Shown here: positions 13,204 through 23,482 of the stretch, one piece after another | How positions within the stretch are numbered: position 1 is the first letter of the stretch | Layout of the letters: each line of letters opens with the position of its first letter | NCBI GenBank assembly: GCA_036346405.1 | Contig: CM070546.1 | Span: 106,584,826 to 106,648,825, forward strand | Origin: Phyllostachys edulis | Lineage: Eukaryota; Streptophyta; Magnoliopsida; Poales; Poaceae | DNA: 64,000 bases | Direction: 5' to 3' | Position numbers and translations under genes: made by a program | The notes under the pieces: generated by a model | Told to the model about the DNA's origin: nothing | The model's database searches: none | The model's input: the letters and a program-made list of their open reading frames with translations, nothing else

Positions 13204-13542
13204 ACCCACGTGTCCCCCCGACTCCACTCAGGCTGCGCGGCGGCGGCGGAAGAGGAGGCAACGAGACGGGGAGGGGAGACAGGGAGAGCTGGGATGCCAT
13301 ATTGGGGACGGGGTGGGGGGATCAAATGTGGCTGGTGGAGGTGTGGCGGGTAGTGGACCAGAGTAAGATAATGGCGTGGACAAGTGGGAGGGAGGGAGAT
13401 CCGCTGAGGCAGAGGCACCTCGCCGCCGTTGGGATCAGATTCATGTCCTCTAAAAGAAAATGGTAGAGAGCAATAGTGTCATAATATTCGATAGATCTGA
13501 ACGGTCTGATCTAGAAAGAGCGGCTCAGATCAACCGCTACGG
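13204..13542 (-). promoter_or_regulatory. Proximal upstream region of the NLP gene
   Basis: This covers the sequence between the NLP start codon and the 21-bp repeat array. It is GC-rich near the gene and purine-rich on the plus strand (GGGAGGGAGGGAGAT near 13387). The NLP frame stays open eight codons upstream of the ATG but with only GTG codons. A transcription start cannot be placed by eye, and I see no convincing TATA box. Confidence 0.35.
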
Positions 13543-13605
13543 TATGCTACAGTGTTTGTCAGTTATGCTACAGTGTTTGTCACTGATGCTACAGTGTTTG
13601 TGAAG
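13543..13605. repeat. Three tandem copies of a 21-bp unit upstream of NLP
   Basis: Three head-to-tail copies of a unit with core ATGCTACAGTGTTTGT occupy 13543-13563, 13564-13584 and 13585-13605. The third differs mostly at its ends, and a degraded fourth (GATGCTGTAG) follows near 13613. The array lies 340-402 bp upstream of the NLP start codon, a position expected for promoter or far 5' UTR. The units differ by only a few bases, which suggests recent expansion. Confidence 0.75.
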
Positions 13606-14483
13606 TAGTGTCGATGCTGTAGTATTTTGTTGCGTTGTTTTTGCTGCGGTTGCGAAACGCGATCTCCACTTTTGCTTTCTGATCCGTCGACGACTACACA
13701 ATGTTATGATACTATAACACCGTGATATTAATATACAATGTCAGATGATGCGTTTTCGATGGAATCCCCCTTGTTGCCTACCTCCCCCCTCGCTTTATTG
13801 GGGAGTGCTGAAAAGCTGATGGATGGTATCGCATTGGCACATTGGAGGTTGTGATGATGGCATGATGCTATTGCTTGGTGGCATCCGGAATCTACCAGGA
13901 CCGGTGGGCCAGCGTGGTGGACCGGTCGTGGTAATAATTTTGGATACATTTATTATGTATAGTCCATATACGTGTTTAGTTAGTAATATAAGATCTATAT
14001 GTATTGGTATATTTGAGTATCGTGGTGTTTGGTATGATGTCCGCACTAATTAGATAAACTGCTACTGGCAGCTGATTGGTTACTACAAACTTTTTTAAGA
14101 TATAACCACTTTGGAGGCTTATTTCAATGGATCAATTTATATGCAATTGATGTTCTAAAAAATGCAATTGGTGTATGCCATTCAGAATAAATATGCTGGT
14201 TGTTTTTTTTCTATCAGTGTGAAGAAACAACCAACAAAGTTGAATCCGTGCGTCTTTCTTTTTGTCTTGATCCGTGGCTACTTGGTAGCATAACATTTAG
14301 CAAATGTTTGGTAAAACGCGAGATAGATGCTTTGTTTTTTTCTATGGGCTTTGATGTTGTCAAAGTTCCATTTTTGTGGGATACAGAGTAAATAATGTGC
14401 AAGAAACATCCCTTCTGATTCTTTTTTAGAAAAAGAAGCAAGTGTAGATGCTTTCATAGAACATTACAGAAATACTAACGTAA
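13606..14483. other. Intergenic, no supported gene
   Basis: AT-rich sequence with only short frames lacking recognisable domains. It may include distal promoter of the NLP gene. Nothing else was identified. Confidence 0.5.
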
Positions 14484-14746
14484 TACTCCATCCGTTTTTA
14501 AATACATGATGTTTGATCAAACGTGTAGTTAAATTTATCTAACTTTGACTAATAATATATGAAAAACTATTTAGATTGATCATGAGTGAATAGTATCATT
14601 AGATTTGTCATGATAAATATTTTCATAATATAATAATTTTGTAATTTTTACTAACAAAATTATATGAAAAGTAATAATAAAGTTATATAAATTGATCGCA
14701 CGCTTGGCCAAACATCACGTATTTAAAATGGAGGAAAGAAGAATAT
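14484..14746. mobile_element. Stowaway-like (Tc1/mariner) MITE
   Basis: The left end TACTCCATCCGTTTTTAAAT is mirrored by ATTTAAAATGGAGGAAAG and a terminal TA on the right. The CTCC(A/C)TCCGTTT terminus with TA flanks is the hallmark of grass Stowaway MITEs. The interior is AT-rich with no coding capacity. The length, about 263 bp, suits the family. Confidence 0.75.
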
Positions 14747-15866
14747 AAGTGTGTGTACTCTAGTCATATAAGATCGAATCACGACATATTTAAAACTATG
14801 AGCACTACCTAATTCATGACACCTAGATAAGCAACACAGGTTGTTGCAAAAAGAAAAGTATAACAACGTAGTTAATTTGTCGCGTAACACATGTAGTAAA
14901 ATAAAGAAAGCATTTTTGCTACATTATACTAGCTGCGACCGCCAACATTCGTACAAAACCACCTCCACCACATACGACCCGGCGGAAAAAGAAAGAAAGA
15001 AACCAGTACAATAACACCTGGGTGCACTCCACGGCCGTAGCAAAAATCGCGCCACCCGAGCCGAGATCGGCAATGTGCGTGCGTCCACGGACTCCACACA
15101 CGCAGAGGCAGAGGCGGTACGGAGGGCACCACGTGTAGAGCCCCCGCTGGGCCGGTTCGAATCCCGCGCGCGCGGGGGTGGGGGCCAGTTTCGCCTTGCG
15201 CGCGCGCTCCGGCTACCGCGTCCTGTCCCGGGCGGGCAACGCGGCGCGTCGCGGCCCCCGCCTTGACGAGCTCGCGAACGCACTATTCTAACGCCGTACG
15301 TGACCGCGACAAGAGGGGGAAACGGAGGAGGAAACGGGGGGCGCCGCTAATTTAATTAGGGGCAGTGCACGTGTGATCGGCGGGGAGAGACACATGGAAT
15401 TTGCCACCACTTGCGGCCGAGTTGACATCGAATCTGATCGATCGACCGCGCGCACCCAGTCCGGTGGAGGTGCATGCTAGCTTAGTGGCAGTGCACATGT
15501 GGAGACAACACAACACACACACACTGCGCAGGCATCGGGACCACCGGGTTGTGACCGTATTGTTCCGCTCGTGCCCTCGCCGGCTGGGCTGGCTCCGAGG
15601 GGATCCGAGATGGCGGTTGGCAAGGTCGATCGGCAGGATCTACATGCCTAGGCTTCATTTTACTTGCAGCGTGCTAGATGATTTATCGGGCCGTGTCAGC
15701 CGGTGTGTTCACCTTCAGCCAGCTGCTACCTTGCTGTTACACAGATATGGTAAATACTCTCCACTGATAACACAACGAGTGCATGCAGGTATCACGGCCA
15801 CTGTTGTTCTTCTTGGAGAGAGATCTACATTGTTTTTTATTGTACCAAACTACCCCTTCGATCTTG
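14747..15866. other. Intergenic with a GC-rich block, no supported gene
   Basis: From about 15040 to 15300 the sequence becomes very GC-rich and opens overlapping frames on both strands. A longer plus frame (15401-15952, 183 codons) has no recognisable domain and runs into the MITE that follows. I treat all of these as chance open frames in GC-rich DNA. Confidence 0.45.
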
Positions 15867-16038
15867 GCCATTGCCCAGAAAATAAATTATATGGAGAGGC
15901 CTCCGTGTGGCTCCTTTCCCACAGCTGTCCACCTCGACAGATATCACTGTAGCATGTGTGTGTAGGGAGGGGAATCGGACGGCTGTGGGGAAGGGATCTC
16001 ACGAGGCCCCTCCATAGAATTTATCTCCGCCATTGCCC
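15867..16038. mobile_element. 152-bp hairpin MITE with perfect 10-bp target duplication
   Basis: The direct repeat GCCATTGCCC occurs at 15867-15876 and again at 16029-16038. The 152 bp between them (15877-16028) fold on themselves. ATAAATTATATGGAGAGGCC through CACAGCTGTCC on the left pairs with the inverse of GGACGGCTGTGGGG through CATAGAATTTAT on the right, giving arms of about 50 bp around a loop of about 45 bp. A 9-10 bp duplication fits Mutator-type insertion. The fold is also the size of a plant miRNA precursor, so it could be transcribed as a hairpin. Confidence 0.7.
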
Positions 16039-16150
16039 GTTGGTAACACTATTCAACTCCTCTAGCTGCATGCATGGCGTTTGCTACTCTCTCGGACAAT
16101 GCATCTACTACACCTACACGCATATGCATGTTCGAAACTACGCGCACTAG

Positions 16151-16600
16151 GGGATTGTTTTGTTGGTGCCCTAGCCTCTATGCCTGGGAAAAAGTGGTGT
16201 CTGGAGGTAGCCTAGAAAGTAGATGATTTTTGTCTGGCCGAACAAACATGAGGATGTGGTGTTTGGTTGGAGATCTAGACCTAAAGATAACATAAAATTA
16301 AAAAAAAACTAACATTTTGACAATGGGAAAACTTCTTCATTTCTTCGATAATCGCTTTTCTAATTGTCCCCGCTAGAGACTCAACGCATCGTTTCTTTGA
16401 TAAACAAGATCAGAGGAGCTTTGCTTCGGCTACCTTAGCCCGGCGCCGTTTTTCATTGCCTAAGCCTGATAGAGTTGCCTGTGCCAGGGAGATTCTCAGG
16501 CTTAAATTCGAACCAAACACACCACTGACAGCTTCATGGCATGCTCCCAGCATGCTCCCGGTTAGGCGGACGTCTCTTAGGTACACAACCAAACAGGCCC
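16151..16600. mobile_element. MITE with GGGCCTGTTTGGTT-type terminal inverted repeat
   Basis: The left end GGGGATTGTTTTGTTGGTG is mirrored on the right by CACAACCAAACAGGCCC (reverse complement GGGCCTGTTTGGTTGTG). This is a common end of grass hAT- or Harbinger-type MITEs. A second internal match, CGAACCAAACAC near 16510, supports a repeated GTTTGG structure. No clean target duplication was found, so the class stays open. Confidence 0.5.
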
Positions 16601-16871
16601 TGCTGCGTAGCATATAAGCAAATCTTGAACATATTATTTGTTTGTTCAAAAGAGATGTACGGAACGGCCCTTACGAGTTCCCATCGGATATTAATTTCAT
16701 GACTCGACGCAGATCGGATCCGTCTGCAGTGCAGTGAGTAGGAAAAAAAAGCTCGAGGCTCGCGAGCCTGCTCGAGCTCGTGAATTTTCGAGCCGAGCCG
16801 AGCCCAACTTCCAACTCGGTGAAAATTCGAGTCGAGCTCGAGCCGGCTCGCGAGCCAAACGAGCCAGGCGA

Positions 16872-16980
16872 AATCCCGTCCGGCCCACTCGGCCATGTCC
16901 CTAACCCTAACCCCACACGAATCTCGTCCGGCCCACTCGGCCATGTCCCTAACCCTAACCCCACGCGAATCCCGTCCAGC
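16872..16980. repeat. 48-bp tandem repeat with telomere-like core
   Basis: Two full copies of a 48-bp unit (16872-16919 and 16920-16967) and the start of a third. Each contains CGGCCCACTCGGCCATG followed by TCCCTAACCCTAACCCC. The CCCTAACCCTAA core resembles, but is not, the plant telomere unit CCCTAAA, and also resembles the telo-box common in plant promoters. It lies just upstream of the COG5-like fragment, so it could be captured promoter or 5' UTR sequence. Confidence 0.7.
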
Positions 16981-17137
16981 TGTCCCAAATTCCCCGTTTC
17001 CCCTTCCTCTCCCACCACACCACTCGCCCCCTCCACCGCGCCGCTCGCACCCTCCACACCGAAGCACACGGACCCGGCCTCTGCCGCTCCACGTCGCCGC
17101 CCTATCCTCCCTCGGTCCTCTGCCGACGGCCACCGCC

Positions 17138-17437
17138 ATGGCAGCACCAGCCACACCGCGCCTCCTCCTCTCGCCGACCTCCAAGGACCTCCTCGCTGCC
17201 GCCTTCTTCCCCTCGCTGCCCTCCCCCACCTCCTCCCCCGACCCCGCCTCCCCGCTCGATGCCTTAGCCTCTGACCCCATCCTCTTTGCCTTCCTTTCCC
17301 CGTCTTTCTCCCTCTCTGACTTCTCCTCCGCTGCTCTCTCCTCCAGCCTCGCCACATCCCGCGCCGAGCAGCTCCAGGACACCATTTGCCTCCGCCGCCG
17401 CCACCTCCGCGCTGAGGTGCTCCACTGCTCCCCTTGA
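17138..17437 (+). pseudogene. COG5-like first-exon fragment (conserved oligomeric Golgi complex subunit 5)
   Basis: From ATG at 17138 the frame reads MAAPATPRLLLSPTSKDLLA, then DALASDPILFAFLSPSFS, then SDFSSAALSSSLATSRAEQL and RRRHLRAEVLH, with TGA at 17435-17437. The order ASDPIL, FLSPSF, FSSAALSS, SRAE, LR(A/N)EV matches what I recall of the N terminus of plant COG5. In the true gene an acidic and leucine-rich stretch should follow, but here unrelated sequence begins after AEVLH. COG5 is a lobe-B subunit of the tether for retrograde vesicles at the Golgi, and this piece is far too short to work. It is flanked by element-like ends, so it is best seen as a captured exon. A protein alignment against grass COG5 would settle the identification. 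Confidence 0.6.
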
Positions 17438-17828
17438 TCCCCTTTCTCTCCCACCGCCTTCAACTGCAGTGCATCGGCGCACAAGACCCCTTTCGCCCGT
17501 CGTCCAAGCTCCGTGCCTCCAAATTTCACAAATACTTCTTCCTTCCATCACGGATGGATGCACTGATTGTTAAATCTAGTTCTTGTGTCTTCATGATTGA
17601 ATGGATGTACTGATTTTGTTGATTGAATGGATGTACTGATTTTGTGATTTTTGTTGATTGAATTTGAATGGATGCGTCATGCACTATTGTTCCTGGGTAT
17701 TATGCTCCCTGGCTCGCGAGGGCTCGCAAGCCGGCTCGAGCCGCCTTTCGAGCCGAGCCGAGCCATCCTTCTGGCTCGTGCTCAAAACGAGCCGAGCCTG
17801 CTGTGTAAACGAGCCTGAGCGAGCCGGG

Positions 17829-17940
17829 CTTGGCTCGTTTCCAACCCTACGTGTGAGACTTGTATATTTCCCCTTCCTTCCAGGCTCGGCTCGGCTCGTT
17901 TCTAGCTCTACGTGTGAGACTTGTATAGTTCCCCTTCCTA
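17829..17940. repeat. Tandem duplication of about 56 bp
   Basis: GGCT(T/C)GGCTCGTTTC followed by CTACGTGTGAGACTTGTATA and TTCCCCTTCCT.CCA occurs at about 17829-17885 and again at about 17886-17940. It straddles the right edge of the element-like region, and one copy may be a by-product of imperfect excision or unequal exchange. Confidence 0.6.
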
Positions 17941-18957
17941 CCAGTACACTCGTTTTTGATAGATTTTTCTTGCAAATTAATAATGGTCAGAAGGAAAAAC
18001 GTCCGGTGTCCAAATTTGTGGAGTATATTTGTGCGTTACTCGATGGCCAAGATCTTCGGGACAGGTACTTGACAGAGAAGTTGTGCTCGCCTCGAACAGT
18101 TTTTGTCCTCTTTATCTTCTTTTACATTTGTTTACGCTTCTTCTTTCTGCAGTCAAAACCACATCGACCTGCTAGCCCAAAAACGGACCACGCGAAGGCT
18201 GGCTTGTTTGCGTATCGATCGATCGAGTCGCATGCCGGCCACGGATTACTTGAAAGCGACGAGAAAATATTCTCTTCATCTTCTTCTTCTTCCTTTGAGC
18301 GGAACATTATTCCGCTTATCAGCTGAGTGTGGAAAAAAGAGAAATTTCATATCACATTCTACCGGTATTATATGGTTGTAGTATAAATTAAATCAAACCA
18401 TTGATTTGTTAAAGATATAATAGGCTTTTCTTTGTATTTTTTTTTTGTGAGGGTGTTATGAACTTTTACACCAAATGTTGAAAATATTACTCCTGTGTCA
18501 TACGATCCCTACATGAACAATTACTATTCTACCCCCTTAATATTATACTACTCATACTACACGTGCGTGCTGTTAGACTCGGCCGAGAACGATCAAGCTT
18601 TGCCATCGATCCGGCGTGAAAGGCTAGAAATCCATATCTGTGTCAGTAAGTGTGACCGGCATTTGTCGCGCGAATCTCCGCCACTACCATGCCGTCCACC
18701 ATTGCATACCTTGAGCGGTCATGGAGAGACGACTTGGTCAGGATTCAGGAAACGTTGAGACGAATCGCATACGACGGAATGTAGCAGGACAAGTTAGCCG
18801 AATCCGATGCGGGCCATGCGGCGGAGATGGCTGCCAGTTGAGTGGAGGGAGCAGGGGGCTACAAGAGCAGGTATGATGCAATGATTAGAGAGGTGCTTAC
18901 CAATTTTGTTTTTTGCTACATAGAATAGATAAGGTGCTTATATTGTTGTATATAACT
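17941..18957. other. Intergenic, no supported gene
   Basis: Short frames only (for example 18103-18381 and 18495-18758 on the plus strand), without recognisable domains. No element ends were identified by eye. Confidence 0.45.
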
Positions 18958-18966
18958 ATATCTATT

Positions 18967-19895
18967 GGGCAAATTTGTTCGGCGTCATCGCAATCATTCG
19001 TGAGTTGTAAAATACCATCGCGAACGAGGCCAACTGAAAAATACCATCATAATTATGAAAAACTCTGGAAAATACCATTGCCAACACGTTTTCCATCCAA
19101 AACCGCCGTTAGAATAGTTCGATAAAACAAAGATTAAATCCGTAAAAATACCAAACAAAGCTTAAAAATTCTAGGCAAATTCATGGAAATTCCCTCAGAC
19201 ATTTTGCACTTATAAAAATTATTTTCAACTTAAATTTTGCTTTCATTTTTACATAGTAAATAACTTTTAAAAGTTGAAAATACTTTTAAACTAGAAAAAT
19301 AGCAAGATAACTCTAGAAATTCTATAAAAAAATTAGAGTAGTTAAATAGGGTATTTTGAGATTAATTAAAATATTTCAAACTTAAATTTGGTTTCCATTT
19401 TTACATAGTAAATAATTTTTAAAAGCTTAATTAAAACACCTTTTAAACTAGAAGAATAGCAAGATATCTCTAAAAATTATATAAAAAATCATAGTAGTTA
19501 AATAGGGTGTTTTGAGCTTAATTAAAATATACTCAACTAAGTTTTAGTTTTTATCATTTGAAATACAATTGAATTATTTATTTTTAATTATTTTTCCCAA
19601 AAACAAATTTGGATGTTACACCATTCCATTTTGCCTATCCCCCAAGTTAAGCCTCGCCACCATTGTCCTTCACCATGGGCGGCGGCTTGTGGAGGAGAAG
19701 CAAGGGTCAAATGACATGTGGGTCTAGCCTTAGCCAAAACAAAAAAAGAAATAGAAGGAGAGTGAGAGTAGAATAGTCATTTCGTACCCTTGGGACAGAA
19801 AACATGACGACAATGGTATTTTTCAGAGTTTTTCATGTTTGCGATGGTATTTTCCAACTCATGAACGATTGCGACGGCACTGAACAAATATACTC
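18967..19895. mobile_element. 929-bp non-autonomous Mutator-like element
   Basis: The left end GGGCAAATTTGTTCGGCGTC is mirrored by GGCACTGAACAAATATACTC on the right. The inverted similarity continues for about 130 bp, including AAAATACCATCGC and GAAAAACTCTGGAAAATACC. The flanks are 9-bp near-identical direct repeats, ATATCTATT (18958-18966) and ATATCTAAT (19896-19904), 8 of 9 matching. Long terminal inverted repeats plus a 9-bp duplication define Mutator-like elements. There is no transposase frame. Confidence 0.75.
19215..19535. repeat. Internal tandem duplication of about 155 bp
   Basis: Within the 929-bp element, the sequence with TTTTTACATAGTAAATAA, CTAGAA(A/G)AATAGCAAGATA and AGTAGTTAAATAGGGT occurs twice in tandem (about 19215-19375 and 19376-19535), differing by scattered bases. 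Confidence 0.65.
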
Positions 19896-20211
19896 ATATC
19901 TAATTAATAGATAATACAACATTTAAGCACCTACCAAAAAATGCTTGCATTGGAGGAAATAAATTTTCCATGGGTGCTTGATGACGTTGCTATATTCTCT
20001 CTTTAACACTTATGTATAAGTATCTTGCATTGTCTATGCCCTATTGCCGCCTCCTCTAGTTCATCTACTTGGGATAGAGACGGTGATGAGAGGCTTGGGG
20101 TAGTGAACATCAATTATGTATGTGGAAGTTGGATAACATTTATCCATGGGTGCACATGATAGGTTTTTTTTTTAAATTATTTGGTAATAACCTGAGTTTA
20201 ATGTAACATCT

Positions 20212-21209
20212 CGGTTTTTCTAAGCCTTTTTGAGGTTTTCAAATAAAAAGAACCATTTGGTTTTGATGAGAGTTCAAAAACTTAACTTAAGATTTTGGAA
20301 TTAAGGTGTTTAAAATGACTAAATCAAACTTCAACTAAATCAAGTTCGGTTTCTTTCGAGTTCGTTGGAGTTCTCTGGTGTTGTCTTTCCCCTTCCCTGT
20401 TCGCTCCGTGTTTCCCTCAGCCCAGCTCTTTCCTCCGTCCAAACCTCCCTTCGTTTGGATCTGAGGGTCCAGACATCCCTTCCGTTTGGACCTCTCCCTC
20501 TGTCCAGACCTCCCTTGCGTTTGGACCTCTCCCTCCATCCAGACCTCCCTCTCGTTGGACCTCCCTCTTGGTCTTTTTGCAAAGATCACCCTCTTGGTCT
20601 TTTGCAAAGACCACCCTCTTGGGTCGCGACCTCCCCTTGGAGTCGTGGCCTCCTCTTTTGTCCTTTAGCCGTGGCCTCCCCTTGGAGTCACAACCTCCTC
20701 TTTTATCCTTTAGCCGCGACTTCCTCTTGGTCACGTGACACCCCTTTGGTCATGACCTCCCCCTTTGGTTTGACCACCCTCCCGAGTATTGACTGGCCCC
20801 ACTTGTCAGTCCTGCTCACCTTCCTCTTCCTCTCGTCACGTCGCTGCTGACGCAATTATCCTCGCGCATTTAATACAGTTGTGTCGCATTAAATGATGTC
20901 GCTTTTGCAGTACCTGCCCATATCATCTCCTTCACCTGCTTGGCATGTTTTGCCCTGTCACACGTGCCCTTGATCGTGTGCACCTCTGAGTCCTCCAATG
21001 ACTCTTCCCTGGCTATATAAGCCTGAGCAGTCCTCTATCATCGCCTTTTGCTAATTCTCTTGCTCTCGCCAGTTCTTCCGTGCTTCAAGCTTCATCGCCA
21101 AGGAGTTTACTGAAGCTTGCGCCATCTTTAACTACCTCGACGCCAAGAAGTTCACTGGAGTGCCGCGCCGTCTTCGCCGCCGTCGTCATCCTCCTCCAGT
21201 CTTCTCTGG

Positions 21210-21249
<40 letters not shown>

Positions 21250-23316
21250 GGTGAGTTCTCCGTGCCCTGCTCTTTTCCCTTGTTCCTACGACCACGCTAT
21301 GTAGTCGATTCGATTCGACTACGCTATGTAAGTCGATCCTGCTGTATTTTTCTTACGACTACGCTGCATAGTCGTATCCTTTGTGTTCTTTGTACGACCA
21401 CGTTGGGTAGTCGTATCCTCCTCAGGACCTCCTGTATCCTTTTTGTCATTTCCTCAAGACCTCCTTAGGACCTCTGTATCCTTTTTGTCGTGTCCTTAGG
21501 ACCTCCTCCTAGGACCTTCCTCGACCTCCCTCCCGTTGGACCTCCTCCCAAGGGCCCATTTTTCATTTGGTATTTGTTTGATTTGCTTCGTTTTCTCATA
21601 TAGATCTCGACGACTCCGGAGAGCCCGAGTACTTCGAAGAAGACCCTCAAGCTTTCGAGCAAGGCAAGTTACACCTTTGATCATATTGAACCCAGTATCT
21701 CAAATTATTTAATTTCTGTTTCAAATTACTATTGCATGCTTATTTGAATTTAAGTAATTTAAATCCCTGTTTTAACTCCATAGTTATTCCTAGTTCCTTT
21801 GTACATCCGAACTTGGTTATTGATTCGACCTCCCCTTGTCACCATAGTAAAGAGCTAGTTGGTACATTAGTATGAACTAGCATGTTGCAAAACTCTATGC
21901 TTAGTTAAGCTTAGACTAAAAATCTTGATTTGAGAAGTTTTTCTACCAAAAGACCAATATTTTCAAAATGTTTTATCTATGACATTGGGTTGTCATGGAA
22001 GCTTTGAAAATGTTTTTGAAAAGCAAAGCAAAAAAAGAAAATTGGTTTGGACCTACGCGAATTGGTTGTTTGGATGGGTGCATGTTCATGCACGGGATCA
22101 ATCCATTTCTATGGTCGAGGCCCAGGGTCCTGTTGGAAGTCGCCTAAGTCAGTTAAGGACCGGTCTTCGAGTGTATTTTGCTATGCCTCACCGTGCAACT
22201 ACATGTCCAGAATGGGGTAGACCTGGCCAACTAATCTACAATGTTCCACCGTGGTCGTTCCATCTGGTTTTGTGGGTGTCTTGATGACCTACTTTTATTC
22301 ATTCCCACCTGGCGCAAGAGGGGGCTTAAATCCTGCGGATGGTTAGTTCAAAGGAAACGAAACCTTAGCGAGGGGGGGGCTGCGGTGGAATGGTGCATTG
22401 TAAAGACCTTGTGATAATCACTTAGTCGCACACCTACGGAAGTGAGTGAGCGAACAATATAAGTTGATTATCTCTTGTGGGTAAAGCTGTACACCTCTGT
22501 AGAGTGTAAAACTATTCGAATAGCCGTGTCCACGGTCATGGACAAGCTAGCAAAGCTGCTCCAAGTTAGATTTTGGTTTTGTTTTCAAAATGCTTTATGA
22601 AATGGTTTTGGATATCTATCCAATTGGGAATTGGGTTGTTAGCCTTGTGAATTTGTGATAAGAGGGTATCCTTCACCACTTGTTGATGAATGCTATCCAA
22701 CTATAAAACTGATTTAGAAAATGAATTTTACTTATTGTATAACTGCTTTGAAACTTAGTACAAGTATTTGAAAAAAAAACTTGGCTTTATGCAAAGACAA
22801 CCCTATAAGACCTCCTTGAGATATCCTTGTATGCATGCATTCAATCTGTTACTTGACGGGTGTGACTTGCGAGCACGGTTGTTGTGCTAATTCTTGCTTG
22901 ATTCTTATTGAGCAGGAGAGGAGGTCTACGAGGAGCCCAAGACCGTGACGCCTAGGTCAAGATTCTCCGCACGATCGCCTGTGGCGAGTCGTGTGGTCTA
23001 TTACTTCGGTCTTCCACTGTATTTCTTTCTTGTTGGCCGTATGGCCCTTTTTGTAATCAACTCTGTTGTTATTTTAATAAAGATGCGTTGATGGATGTTA
23101 CCACTCTGGTTCACTGTGTGAGCTAGCAGTTGGTCCTTGGGACTAGCTCGGTTGTGCACAGAGGGTTCGAGACCTCCCTGGTCCGACCGTGTGATCATGC
23201 TTTTGGGTGATCCGGTCGTGGCTTTGGGACCTCCCAAAGGTTTGGGCCGTCACAGGACCTCCCTTCGGGGTGCTCCTGGGACTGTCCGCGACCTCCCTGA
23301 GGTCCGGGTCGTGACA
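20212..23316 (+). mobile_element. Solo LTR of a Ty3/gypsy-type retrotransposon (3105 bp)
   Basis: The segment begins TGTAACATCTCGG and ends GGTCGTGACA, and is flanked by the exact 5-bp duplication TTTAA (20207-20211 and 23317-23321). No primer site or polyprotein is present, so unequal recombination between the two LTRs has removed the interior. It is full of GACCTCC/GGAGGTC words, carries a (CT)n run, and has a TATA-like CTATATAAGCC near 21014 that would drive the element. A 101-codon frame at 21979-22284 is inside the LTR and not called as a gene. It is related in style to the minus-oriented solo LTR at 26702-31157. Confidence 0.88.
21211..21247. repeat. (CT)n microsatellite
   Basis: A run of about 18 CT dinucleotides lies in the transcribed part of the solo LTR, about 200 bp downstream of its TATA-like box. 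Confidence 0.95.
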
Positions 23317-23363
23317 TTTAAATTCCACCTCTTGTGTCTTTAAGGGTTATTTTCTATCAATTA

Positions 23364-23482
23364 GGCCTTGTTTGATTGGACCAAAATCCTAGGTTATTCA
23401 CATGGATGGACCAGGATTTTAGTTCAAATTCTCGGCTCATCCACATGGATCCCGGCCATAAATGTGCTTCTCAAACAAGCCC
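23364..23482. mobile_element. 119-bp Tourist-like (PIF/Harbinger) MITE
   Basis: The left end GGCCTTGTTTGATTGG is mirrored by CTCAAACAAGCCC on the right. TTA flanks both sides (23361-23363 and 23483-23485), the 3-bp duplication expected of Tourist MITEs. Confidence 0.6.

Larger units (their letters stand above)
16748..17870. mobile_element. Probable gene-capturing element bounded by GAGCTCG/GAGCC-rich ends
   Basis: Both ends (16748-16870 and 17710-17860) are dense in CTCGAGC, GCTCGCGAGCC and GAGCCGAGCC. The right edge read inward starts TAGGGTTGGAAACGAGCC, like the ends of grass hAT-type repeats. Between them lie a 48-bp tandem repeat and a COG5-like first exon. I infer that a transposable element picked up the gene fragment. 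The left terminus is not clearly defined and no target duplication was established. Confidence 0.45.

Noticed and set aside
13204..13227. NLP start eight codons further upstream
   Set aside because: The frame is open, but positions 13225-13227 encode GTG on the minus strand. The first ATG is at 13203, and MDLDPSSSS fits the family start.
12889..13366. Long plus-strand frames over the first NLP exon (120-154 codons)
   Set aside because: They are antisense shadows of the GC-rich NLP exon 1, which has clear family sequence and matching splice sites.
15150..15185. GGTTCGAATCC, resembling the T-arm of a tRNA
   Set aside because: The 5-bp stem around it has a mismatch, and no D-arm, anticodon arm or acceptor stem can be built upstream.
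15401..15952. 183-codon plus-strand frame
   Set aside because: No recognisable domain, no exon partners, and its last part overlaps the hairpin MITE.
15877..16028. Annotating the hairpin as a miRNA gene
   Set aside because: The exact 10-bp direct repeat at the borders is better explained by transposon insertion. There is no known mature miRNA sequence and no expression evidence.
16895..16967. Interstitial telomere
   Set aside because: The units are CCCTAACCCTAACCCC, not runs of CCCTAAA, and occur only once in each 48-bp repeat.
21979..22284. 101-codon frame
   Set aside because: Lies inside the solo LTR and has no domain.
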